Shown in pieces: positions 1 through 6,315 of a stretch of DNA of 15,060 nucleotides (position 1 is the stretch's first letter; each line of letters starts with the position of its first letter). The stretch is taken from the NCBI GenBank assembly GCA_900544225.1, contig UQUD01000047.1, forward strand, positions 1-15,060. Direction: 5' to 3'. A program made the position numbers and the translations under genes. The notes beneath the pieces were generated by a model, which was not told where the DNA came from, made no database searches, and saw only the letters and a program-made list of their open reading frames with translations. The stretch comes from an uncultured Collinsella sp. GTDB lineage: Bacteria > Actinomycetota > Coriobacteriia > Coriobacteriales > Coriobacteriaceae.

Positions 1-74
1 TCGCCTACAGCGCCCGCCGCACGGCGCTCGAAACCGACACCGCCAATGAGGTCAATTCGGATAGGCCTCGCTAG
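1..74 (+). CDS. 3' end of an unidentified upstream gene (partial)
   Basis: Reading from base 3 gives 23 codons ending in TAG at 72-74. The visible tail is hydrophilic (it ends ...NSDRPR) and uses GC-rich third positions like the other genes here, whereas the other two plus frames look less protein-like. The rest of the gene lies outside the window, so no function can be assigned. That this frame is coding is an inference from codon use only. Confidence 0.4.
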   Translation, partial: AYSARRTALETDTANEVNSDRPR

Positions 75-123
75 CTCCTAGTTACCTTTGTGAGAGACGC
101 CGACTCGGCTCATCGAACATCAA

Positions 124-159
124 AATGGGCTGGTTCTGGATACCCAGAGCCAGCCCATT
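124..159 (-). terminator. Intrinsic terminator of the small minus-strand ORF
   Basis: A 16-bp stem (124-139 with 144-159, one G-T pair) closes a 4-base loop. On the minus strand the stem starts 5 bases after the TAA of the ORF at 165-281 and is followed by TTTTG, which fits a Rho-independent terminator for that strand. It could also stop the plus-strand gene ending at 74, but no T run follows on that side. Confidence 0.6.
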
Positions 160-164
160 ACGCA

Positions 165-281
165 TTAGATGTCGTCAGAGGAGTCGAGTTCTGCCTCGAG
201 CTTGGCACGGCGTCTTTTCGCCAACAATCCGCACGACACGTCTTCGACAACGTATCCAACCGCAAACGCAGCAAGACACAT
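165..281 (-). CDS. Small protein, 38 aa, unknown function
   Basis: This minus-strand reading frame begins at ATG (281-279) and stops at TAA (167-165). The peptide starts with a hydrophobic stretch (MCLAAFAVGYVV), passes through a basic patch (AKRRRAKLEAEL) and ends acidic (DSSDDI). A strong hairpin followed by TTTT lies directly after the stop, and the SOS box at 353-368 lies about 70 bases upstream of the ATG, so the gene may be divergently transcribed from the topoisomerase operon and share LexA control. The frame stays open upstream to about 345 without another good start, and the Shine-Dalgarno site is weak. I do not recognise a family. Small membrane-associated SOS peptides exist in other bacteria, but nothing here proves that role; it could also be a chance frame in a control region. 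Confidence 0.42.
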   Translation of the reverse strand: MCLAAFAVGYVVEDVSCGLLAKRRRAKLEAELDSSDDI

Positions 282-299
282 TCGGCCGTCTTCAAACTT

Positions 300-332
300 A
301 CTCGGACAAAACCGACTCGGTTTTGTGCGAGT
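300..332. promoter_or_regulatory. 33-bp near-perfect dyad
   Basis: The dyad is centred on C316. Outer arms ACTCG/CGAGT (300-304 and 328-332) and inner arms ACAAAACCGA/TCGGTTTTGT (306-315 and 317-326) are interrupted by one mismatched pair (305/327). It lies between the small minus-strand ORF and the SOS box, where it could be an operator or, in the RNA leader of the minus ORF, a hairpin with the 5-base loop GACTC. No known regulator is recognised. Confidence 0.45.
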
Positions 333-352
333 GAGCTCTTTTCAGCCTAAGT

Positions 353-368
353 TCGAACGATTGTTCGA
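353..368. promoter_or_regulatory. LexA-binding SOS box
   Basis: TCGAACGATTGTTCGA is a perfect 6+6 palindrome with the GAAC-N4-GTTC core that defines the LexA box of Bacillus and actinobacteria. It lies 99 bases before the topoisomerase ATG (467) and 72 bases from the start of the small minus-strand ORF (281), so it can control either or both. It sits 15 bases upstream of the candidate -35 of the plus promoter, not between -35 and -10. Confidence 0.78.
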
Positions 369-383
369 TGGATTTCGTGTTGG

Positions 384-412
384 TTGGAATCGTCTGTGGG
401 CTGGGCTATGCT
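384..412 (+). promoter_or_regulatory. Candidate promoter of the topoisomerase operon
   Basis: TTGGAA (384-389), a 17-base spacer and TATGCT (407-412) make a reasonable sigma-70-type promoter, which would start RNA near 419, about 48 bases before the ATG at 467. It lies just downstream of the SOS box. It was chosen by eye and not tested against alternatives. Confidence 0.4.
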
Positions 413-466
413 ACCTTGACTATCTATATGACTTAAACGCAGCAAAGGAGCACCGAGAGAGCGAGT

Positions 467-2464
467 ATGGCAAAAAACACCGCAAACTATGGTAACGACA
501 GTATCCGCCAGCTCAAGGACGAGGAACGCGTACGTCTACGCCCCGCCGTCATCTTTGGCTCGGACGGGCTCGACGGCTGCGCGCATGCCGCCTTCGAGAT
601 CCTGTCCAACGCCGTTGACGAGGCGCGCCAGGGCTACGGCAAGCTCATCACCCTTACCGCCTTTCGCGATGGCTCTATCCAGGTAGAGGACAACGGCCGT
701 GGCTGTCCGCTCGACTGGAACCCTTCCGAGAAGCGCTTTAACTGGGAGCTCGTCTTTTGCGAGCTCTACGCCGGTGGCAAGTATAACAACAACCAGGGCG
801 GCGACTACGACTTCTCGCTCGGCACCAACGGCTTGGGCTCGTGCGCGACCCAGTACGCTTCCGAATACATGGACGTCACGGTTTGGCGCGACGGCAACAA
901 GTACTCCCTGCACTTTAAGAAGGGCAAGGTCGTCGGCGCCAAAAAGAAGGCACTCGAGATTGAGCCCAGCGACGAGAATCGCACCGGCACCACTATCAAA
1001 TGGCGTCCCGATCTTGAAGTCTTTACCTCCATCAGCATCCCCCACGATTGGTATCGCGAGACCATGCGCCGTCAGGCCGTGGTCAACGCCAACGTGACCT
1101 TCCGTCTGCGCATTGAGGGCGACGATGGCGAGTTTACCGAAGAGGACTTTTGCTATCCCAAGGGCATCGAGGACTACGTGCTCGAGAAGGTCGGTACTGA
1201 CTACCTTACCGAGCCCTTCTTTATCGAGGCCGACCGTCGCGGTCGCGATCGCGAGGACCTGCCCGATTACAACGTAAAAATCACCGCGTGCATGTGCTTC
1301 TCGCGCACTTTCATGATGCAGGAGTACTACCACAACTCATCGTGGCTCGAGAACGGCGGCTCACCCGAGAAGGCGGCCCGTAGCGCTCTGACCAGCGCCA
1401 TCGATGCCTACATTAAGCAACAGGGCAAATACAACAAAAACGAGAGCAGCATTAAGTGGCAGGACGTCCAGGACTGCCTGGTGCTGGTGACCAACTGCTT
1501 CTCCACCCAGACGTCCTACGAAAACCAGACCAAGAAGGCCATCAACAACCGCTTTATCCAGCAGGCCATGACGGCCTTCTTTAAGGAGCGCCTCTCGACC
1601 TACTTGATCGAGAACAAAGATGCCGCCAACAAAATCATGGAGCAGGTGCTCATCAATAAGCGTTCGCGCGAGAACGCCGAAAAGACGCGCCAGAGCATCA
1701 AAACCAACCTGCAGCAGAAGACCGACATGGCCAACCGCGTGCAGAAGTTCATCGACTGCCGCTCCAAGGACAAGACCCGTCGCGAGATCTACATCGTAGA
1801 GGGCGACTCGGCAGCAGGCGCCATCCGCACGTCGCGCGATGCCGAGTTCCAGGGCGTTATGCCCGTCCGAGGCAAAATCCTCAACTGCCTAAAGGAGGAT
1901 TATCCGCGCATCTTTAAGTCCGACATCATCATGGACCTCATGCGCGTGCTGGGCTGCGGCGTGGAAATCAAGGACAAGCGCATCAAGAACCTCGGTGCCT
2001 TTGACCTGGACAACCTCAACTGGAACAAGGTCATCATCTGTACGGACGCCGACGTCGACGGTTATCACATCCGCACGCTCGTGCTCACCATGCTCTATCG
2101 ACTGGTGCCCACACTTATCGACGAGGGCTACGTGTACATCGCCGAGTCGCCGCTCTACGAGATCAACTGCAAAGAAAAGACCTACTTTGCCTACACCGAG
2201 CTCGAGAAGAACGGCATCCTCAAAGAGATCGGCGACCAAAAGTGCTCGATCAACCGCTCCAAGGGTCTTGGTGAGAACGATCCGGACATGATGTGGCTCA
2301 CCACCATGAACCCCGAGACGCGTCGCCTGATCAAGGTGGAGCCCGAGGACGTCACCAAGATGGAAACCATGTTCAACCTGTTGCTGGGCAACGACGAGGC
2401 GGGCCGCAAGCGCCATATCTCCGAGCACGGCAAGGAATACCTGGACCAGCTGGACCTGCAATAG
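467..2464 (+). CDS. Type IIA DNA topoisomerase subunit B (ParE/GyrB family)
   Basis: This is the ATPase and TOPRIM subunit of a second type IIA topoisomerase, 665 aa, acting on chromosomal DNA with the next gene product. The GHKL ATPase domain shows AAFEILSNAVDEA with the catalytic Glu44 and Mg-binding Asn48, then DNGRG near 75-79 and the GTNGLGS lid near 119-125. The ATP-sensing loop QTK is at 354-356. The TOPRIM domain has EGDSA (Glu445), TDADVDG (Asp527, Asp529) and RSKGLGE (598-604). The usual GyrB glycine-rich lid and the Asp before Asn48 are replaced (Ser47), marking a lineage apart from housekeeping GyrB; similar divergent pairs occur in gut Clostridia and are often annotated parE/parC. 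Length fits subunit B without the large proteobacterial insert. GAGAGA lies 6 bases before the ATG and AAAGGAG a little further up. It forms an operon with the gene at 2510 and is preceded by a LexA box. Confidence 0.9.
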   Translation: MAKNTANYGNDSIRQLKDEERVRLRPAVIFGSDGLDGCAHAAFEILSNAVDEARQGYGKLITLTAFRDGSIQVEDNGRGCPLDWNPSEKRFNWELVFCELYAGGKYNNNQGGDYDFSLGTNGLGSCATQYASEYMDVTVWRDGNKYSLHFKKGKVVGAKKKALEIEPSDENRTGTTIKWRPDLEVFTSISIPHDWYRETMRRQAVVNANVTFRLRIEGDDGEFTEEDFCYPKGIEDYVLEKVGTDYLTEPFFIEADRRGRDREDLPDYNVKITACMCFSRTFMMQEYYHNSSWLENGGSPEKAARSALTSAIDAYIKQQGKYNKNESSIKWQDVQDCLVLVTNCFSTQTSYENQTKKAINNRFIQQAMTAFFKERLSTYLIENKDAANKIMEQVLINKRSRENAEKTRQSIKTNLQQKTDMANRVQKFIDCRSKDKTRREIYIVEGDSAAGAIRTSRDAEFQGVMPVRGKILNCLKEDYPRIFKSDIIMDLMRVLGCGVEIKDKRIKNLGAFDLDNLNWNKVIICTDADVDGYHIRTLVLTMLYRLVPTLIDEGYVYIAESPLYEINCKEKTYFAYTELEKNGILKEIGDQKCSINRSKGLGENDPDMMWLTTMNPETRRLIKVEPEDVTKMETMFNLLLGNDEAGRKRHISEHGKEYLDQLDLQ

Positions 2465-2509
2465 CAGCAAATCGATAACGACGGCCCATAAGAAGTTCAA
2501 GAGGAAATC

Positions 2510-4750
2510 GTGGCAAAGAAGAAGACGAAAACCCAGCCAAAGAAAAAGCAGGTCAACGCCGAGAACGTCATCGGCCTGCACTCCGAGGTCACCGATCAGC
2601 CGATCACGCAGACGCTCGAGGTCAACTACATGCCCTACGCCATGAGCGTCAACGTCTCGCGCGCATTCCCCGAGATCGACGGCTTTAAGCCCTCGCACCG
2701 CAAACTGCTCTACACCATGTACAAGATGGGCTTGCTCAAAGGTGAGCGCCAGAAGAGCGCCAACATTGTGGGCCAGACCATGAAGCTCAACCCGCACGGC
2801 GACGCCGCGATCTACGAGACGATGGTGCGCCTGGCGACGGGCAACGAGGCGCTGCTCGCCCCCTTTGTGGAGTCGAAGGGCAACTTTGGCAAATACTATT
2901 CGGGCGACCTGAGCTACGCCGCCTCGCGTTATACCGAGGCCAAGCTCTCCCCCATCAGCGCCGAGATCTTCAAGGACATCGACAAGGACCCGGTCGACTT
3001 CGTCGACAGCTACGACGGCGCCATGAAGGAGCCGCGCCTGCTGCCCACCACGTTCCCCAATATCCTTGTATCGGCCAACAAGGGCATCGGCGTCGCCATG
3101 GCGTCTGACATCTGCGGCTTCAACCTCAACGAGGTCTGCACCGCCACGATGCACTACCTGCAGGATCCCGACTGCGACCTGCTCGAGTACATGCCCATGC
3201 CCGACTTCTCGACCGGCGGCGAGATCATCTACCGCCGCGAGGAGATGGAGAAGATCATCGAGACCGGCCTTGGCAGCTTCCAGATCCGCTCCCGCTGGCG
3301 TTGGATTCCCGAAGAGCGCATCATCGAGGTGTACGAGATCCCCTACACCACCAAGACCGATGTCATCATCGAGCGCATCGTCAAGCTCTCCAAGGAGGGC
3401 AAGGTCAAGGAGATCGCCGACATCCGCGACGAGACAGACCTTTCGGGTCTACGCATCGCCATCGACCTTAAGCGCGGCGTCGACCCTGACAAGCTCATGG
3501 CCAAGCTCTATCGCTCGACCACGCTGCAGGATTCGTTCTCGTGCAACTTCAACGTGCTGGTCGATGGTTACCCTCGCGTTATGGGCGTGCGCCAAATCCT
3601 GCACGAGTGGGTCAAGTGGCGTATTGAGTCCACGCGCCGCCGCATCAACTTTGACCTGGGCAAAAAGTCCGAGCGCCTGCACCTGCTGCACGGCCTCGAG
3701 GCGATTCTACTCGACATCGACAAGGCCATCGCCATCATCCGCGGCACCAAGCTCGAAGCCGAGGTCGTGCCCAACCTTATGAAGGGTTTCGACATCGACG
3801 AGACCCAGGCCGAGTTTGTTGCCGAGCTTAAGCTCCGCAACATCAACGAGGAGTACATCCTCAACCGCACCAAGGACATTGCCAAGCTCGAGGGCGAGAT
3901 TGCCGGGCTTGAGGAGATCCTCTCCAGCGAGGAGAACATCAAGAAGGTCATCAGCGACGAGCTGGCCGCGGTCAACAAGAAGTACGTGATGCCGCGCCGC
4001 ACGGGCAGGATCGAGCCCCATGAGGTTATCGAGGTAAGCCTGGAGCCCGAGGTCGAGGAGTACCCGGTCACCATCATGCTCTCGCGCGATGGCTACCTTA
4101 AGAAGATGACGGACCGCGTGCTCAAGAAGGCGACCACGCTCAAGTACAAGGACGGCGACAAACCCTTTATCGAGTTCCCGTCCTCCAACACCCACGAGCT
4201 GCTGGTCTTTACCAACAAGAGCCAGGTGTACAAGTGCAAGGTTGCGGCGTTTGAGGACACCAAGTCGGCCCAGCTGGGCTCGTACCTGCCGACCGACCTC
4301 GAGATGGAACCCGACGAGAGCGTCATCTGGGTCATCGACCCCGAGGACTACAAGGCCGACGTGCTGTTCGTCTTCGAGAACGGCCGCGCGGTGCGCGTCG
4401 CACTTGCCGGATACGTTACCAAGACCAACCGCAAGCGCCTTAAGAACGCCATCTACGGCGGCAGCAAGCTGCTATATGCCCAGGTGCTCAAGGAGGACCG
4501 CGACATCGCGCTGGTCTCGAGCGACTATCGCCTGATGAACTTCAACACGTCGCTGCTCAAGACCAAGACGACCACCAACACGCAGGGCGTCCAGGCCTTT
4601 ACGGCCAAGAAGGGCCGCTCAGTCACCACCGTCGGCACGACCGAGGAAATCCTTGGCGCCGTCGTCTCGGCCGAGAAGTTCACCGCGCAGAGCCTGCCTT
4701 CTGCCGGTGCCCTCATGAAAGAAAACGACATGCCGAGTTTGTTTGACTAG
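2510..4750 (+). CDS. Type IIA DNA topoisomerase subunit A (ParC/GyrA family)
   Basis: This is the DNA cleavage and rejoining subunit, 746 aa, partner of the preceding gene. The start is GTG with GAGGAA just upstream, 45 bases after the previous stop, so the two are one operon. The N-terminus is Lys-rich (about 1-15). The winged-helix breakage domain carries RYTE with catalytic Arg140-Tyr141, and IGVAMAS follows. The quinolone-determining stretch reads HGDAAIYE (96-103): Ala99 stands where E. coli GyrA has Ser83 and Glu103 where it has Asp87. The coiled-coil gate spans about 400-500, and a C-terminal beta-propeller-like region of about 230 aa follows. No canonical GyrA box (QRRGGKG) is seen, which argues for topoisomerase IV-like decatenation or relaxation rather than negative supercoiling; that point is inference. 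Housekeeping GyrA is usually longer (over 800 aa). Confidence 0.9.
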   Translation: MAKKKTKTQPKKKQVNAENVIGLHSEVTDQPITQTLEVNYMPYAMSVNVSRAFPEIDGFKPSHRKLLYTMYKMGLLKGERQKSANIVGQTMKLNPHGDAAIYETMVRLATGNEALLAPFVESKGNFGKYYSGDLSYAASRYTEAKLSPISAEIFKDIDKDPVDFVDSYDGAMKEPRLLPTTFPNILVSANKGIGVAMASDICGFNLNEVCTATMHYLQDPDCDLLEYMPMPDFSTGGEIIYRREEMEKIIETGLGSFQIRSRWRWIPEERIIEVYEIPYTTKTDVIIERIVKLSKEGKVKEIADIRDETDLSGLRIAIDLKRGVDPDKLMAKLYRSTTLQDSFSCNFNVLVDGYPRVMGVRQILHEWVKWRIESTRRRINFDLGKKSERLHLLHGLEAILLDIDKAIAIIRGTKLEAEVVPNLMKGFDIDETQAEFVAELKLRNINEEYILNRTKDIAKLEGEIAGLEEILSSEENIKKVISDELAAVNKKYVMPRRTGRIEPHEVIEVSLEPEVEEYPVTIMLSRDGYLKKMTDRVLKKATTLKYKDGDKPFIEFPSSNTHELLVFTNKSQVYKCKVAAFEDTKSAQLGSYLPTDLEMEPDESVIWVIDPEDYKADVLFVFENGRAVRVALAGYVTKTNRKRLKNAIYGGSKLLYAQVLKEDRDIALVSSDYRLMNFNTSLLKTKTTTNTQGVQAFTAKKGRSVTTVGTTEEILGAVVSAEKFTAQSLPSAGALMKENDMPSLFD

Positions 4751-4787
4751 GACGACGGCAGAACCGCCATAAGCTCTCAAAACGGTG

Positions 4788-4823
4788 GGGCCCGGAGCGC
4801 AGCAACATCGCGCTCCGGGGCCC
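4788..4823 (+). terminator. Hairpin after the topoisomerase operon
   Basis: GGGCCCGGAGCGC (4788-4800) pairs with GCGCTCCGGGGCCC (4810-4823), leaving one bulged G and a loop of about 9 bases. It starts 37 bases after the TAG of the subunit A gene. There is no T run after it, so it may act as a weak terminator or a 3'-end stabiliser. Confidence 0.55.
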
Positions 4824-4904
4824 GCTCGCTGCAACGTAGTCAGAATAATAGGAATCCCCGTTTTTCACTCCTGCGATCCCACGGCACAAGGCATGTTAAG
4901 CCAT

Positions 4905-4961
4905 TAGCAAAACTTGCAAAATTTAGCAAAAGTTGCAAAAGTTAGCAAAACCTGCAAAGGG
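4905..4961. repeat. Three 19-bp direct repeats (operator-like)
   Basis: Three units follow each other with an exact 19-base period: TAGCAAAACTTGCAAAATT (4905), TAGCAAAAGTTGCAAAAGT (4924) and TAGCAAAACCTGCAAAGGG (4943). The first two contain the small dyad GCAA-N3-TTGC; in the third it is degenerate. They end 6 bases before an ATG (4968) that is probably the original start of the ATPase pseudogene, so they may be operator sites for that gene's own winged-helix domain. Two matching units recur at 8543-8580. Confidence 0.75.
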
Positions 4962-4967
4962 GCCACC

Positions 4968-5435
4968 ATGGATCGCAGCAAATGTCTCCGCCATGCCAGG
5001 CATGCTCGAAGATATCATCGAGCGAACCAAAGAAGCCGCAGATAGCTACCTCTTACAGCCTCATGCGCGCATAAACGGCGTTCAAATTGGTCCAGTAGGC
5101 ATCGATTGGACATATGCTCAAGAGGCCCAGGGCAACTGGCGCACACGCATGAATGGCATCTTTAAACAACTCGAAAAACATGACATCGGGCTTCTCTCGA
5201 AACGACCTATCGGGAGCTTTCCGATAAAGACATTGAGTTTTTGCTCGCGATGCTGCCCGATTCTGGCCCCAGCAGGGTCTCGGAGATAGCCAAACGCATG
5301 GGCGTCGCCAGCAACTACGCAAGCCAATACAAACGCCGCCTCCTGGAGGACGGCGTCATCGGAGAGCGCGGGCGTGGTCTCGTTGGCTTTGACATTCCCG
5401 CGTTCAGGGAATTCTTGAACGAGAAGGCGTTTTAG
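4968..5435 (+). pseudogene. AAA-type ATPase remnant with two internal deletions
   Basis: The pieces of an actinobacterial P-loop ATPase (NTPase core plus C-terminal winged helix, usually about 380-400 aa) are present out of frame. ATGGATCGCAGC at 4968 reads MDRS, like the N-terminus of this family. A different frame then gives NVSAMPGMLEDIIERT through WRTRMNGIFKQLEKHDIGLL (about 4985-5194). A third frame gives LETTYRELSDKDIEFLLAML, then the winged helix SEIAKRMGVASNYASQYKRR and a stop at 5435. The Walker A region and the stretch after GLL, where Walker B and sensor motifs belong, are missing. Junctions fall near 4982 and 5195. Full-length relatives are typically stand-alone ATPases of unknown function. 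The remnant cannot make an active enzyme; whether the short C-terminal winged helix is still translated (TTG at 5241) is open. Confidence 0.7.
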
Positions 5436-5465
5436 CACGCCGGAATTGTCCGCGGAAGCATCAAC

Positions 5466-5530
5466 GCATGGCAATCAGCATTCCTCTTGATAAGGATTGC
5501 AAGCATTTCCACCAACACCGATTGCCATGC
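5466..5530 (-). other. Structured 3' element, copy 1 (65 bp)
   Basis: GCATGGCAATC and GATTGCCATGC form an 11-bp outer stem at the two ends (5466-5476 and 5520-5530). A small inner hairpin TCCT/AGGA (5482-5485 and 5493-5496) sits inside. The element begins 14 bases downstream of the stop of the minus-strand flavoprotein gene, and the same architecture occurs after the second gene copy (8597-8660). The inner stem covaries between copies (T-A here, C-G there). It may be a processing or termination structure of the flavoprotein mRNA, or a repetitive extragenic element. No T run follows. Confidence 0.6.
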
Positions 5531-5543
5531 GTTCCTCTTGTCC

Positions 5544-6074
5544 TTAGGCGAGCTTGCGAGCGAGCTCTCGCACCTCTTCCAACTTGGGCGAGGAGGCCAT
5601 GCTGTCGCGCTCGGTCATGCCGCTAATGGTGACAATGCCCTGGTCCTCCCACTTGCAGTACGCGCAGGCCGACTTGTACATGGCGATCGCCGCGTCATAG
5701 ACGCCCTCGCTGTGGCTATCGAGCAAAAGGGCCGTCTTGGTGAACGGGAAGCCCGTAGCACCGAAGGCGTACAGGCGGTCGATGGCGGCCTTCTCCTGCG
5801 CAGTGATATCAAACCAATAGATAGGCGAGGCAAAGACGACCATATCTGCGTCTTTCAGCGACTCGATCACGTTGGCCATGTCATCCTTCTGCACGCAGAC
5901 GCCCTCATGGGCGAAGCAGTACTGGCATCCCAAACAACCAGCAATCTTTTTGCCGGCAACGCGGATGACCTCGACCGTATGGCCGACCTCGCACGCGGTC
6001 TCGGCAAACGCCTCGACCATGGTGTCGGTATTGGCGCCCTTGCGCGGGCTACCACTCAACACAACGATTTTCAT
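5544..6074 (-). CDS. Flavodoxin-fold iron-sulfur flavoprotein-like oxidoreductase, copy 1
   Basis: This 176-aa cytoplasmic protein belongs to the NADPH-dependent FMN reductase/flavodoxin superfamily. The FMN-phosphate loop SGSPRKGANTD is at 7-17, and ASPIYWFDIT near 88-97 is the second flavin-contacting loop. Cys47, Cys50, Cys53 and Cys60 give C-x2-C-x2-C-x6-C, close to the compact cysteine motif that binds [4Fe-4S] in archaeal iron-sulfur flavoproteins, so it may shuttle electrons between a cluster and FMN; the partner and substrate are unknown. The start is ATG with GGGAGAGGG upstream. It differs from the copy at 8674-9204 only at residue 2 (Lys here, Asn there). It is transcribed away from the DUF262 gene. 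A conserved promoter and dyad lie upstream and a structured element downstream. Confidence 0.85.
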   Translation of the reverse strand: MKIVVLSGSPRKGANTDTMVEAFAETACEVGHTVEVIRVAGKKIAGCLGCQYCFAHEGVCVQKDDMANVIESLKDADMVVFASPIYWFDITAQEKAAIDRLYAFGATGFPFTKTALLLDSHSEGVYDAAIAMYKSACAYCKWEDQGIVTISGMTERDSMASSPKLEEVRELARKLA

Positions 6075-6090
6075 AGGATTCCCTCTCCCT

Positions 6091-6112
6091 CATGCTGCAG
6101 GCGCGCAGCATG
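6091..6112 (-). promoter_or_regulatory. Leader dyad of flavoprotein copy 1
   Basis: CATGCTGC (6091-6098) and GCAGCATG (6105-6112) are perfect 8-bp arms around a 6-base centre, between the promoter and the ribosome binding site. The equivalent site before copy 2 keeps pairing by changing T-A to C-G. It may be a leader hairpin or an operator overlapping the start of transcription. Confidence 0.6.
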
Positions 6113-6117
6113 TTTTC

Positions 6118-6146
6118 TTGTAACCAAAACGAATGGAGCTATTCAG
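6118..6146 (-). promoter_or_regulatory. Candidate promoter of flavoprotein copy 1
   Basis: On the minus strand CTGAAT (6146-6141), a 17-base spacer and TTACAA (6123-6118) lie about 44 bases before the ATG. The layout matches copy 2 (TTGAAT-N17-TTAAAA), and the spacer keeps CTCCAT and CGTTT in both. Both boxes are weak against consensus, so an activator may be needed. Confidence 0.35.
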
Positions 6147-6315
6147 TCGTCCGTAGATCGCATCTCTCGTTCGCGCTCTCCAAAGAAGGTGCAAGCAGAA
6201 GCATCACGGGCATTAATCGGCGCCGATATGAATCACGACATGAAACCGTAAGAGTTGGCCAGAGATTGCCAGATTCAGTAGCTCGCAGCAATAGAGTGAA
6301 TGACGACTTCGGCGA

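Larger units (their letters stand above)
5466..6150 (-). repeat. Duplicated block A (3' element, flavoprotein gene, promoter)
   Basis: This block is homologous to 8597-9283 in direct orientation, offset about 3130 bases. Similarity runs from the 3' structured element through the gene and its 5' dyad to the CTCCAT-containing promoter region. Bases 5758-6050 show no difference from 8888-9180, while 5581-5757 differ at 14 positions and 6051-6070 at 4. Confidence 0.85.

Noticed and set aside
368..436. 22-codon plus-strand ORF with hydrophobic sequence (MDFVLVGIVCGLGY...) starting in the SOS box
   Set aside because: It has no Shine-Dalgarno site, its ATG overlaps the LexA box, and the candidate promoter lies inside it. 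More likely a chance frame in the leader.
1889..3154. 421-codon minus-strand ORF across the topoisomerase genes
   Set aside because: It is a shadow of two well-conserved plus-strand genes; its composition (many V, L, H, D) is typical of antisense frames in GC-rich DNA.
4905..4961. CRISPR array or plasmid replication iterons
   Set aside because: There are no unique spacers between units, no cas genes, and no replication initiator gene nearby; an operator array fits better.
5487..6251. Long plus-strand ORF (254 codons) antisense to flavoprotein copy 1, and the similar one at 8599-9246
   Set aside because: These are mirror frames of the real minus-strand gene, which has clear flavodoxin motifs and silent third-position differences between copies.
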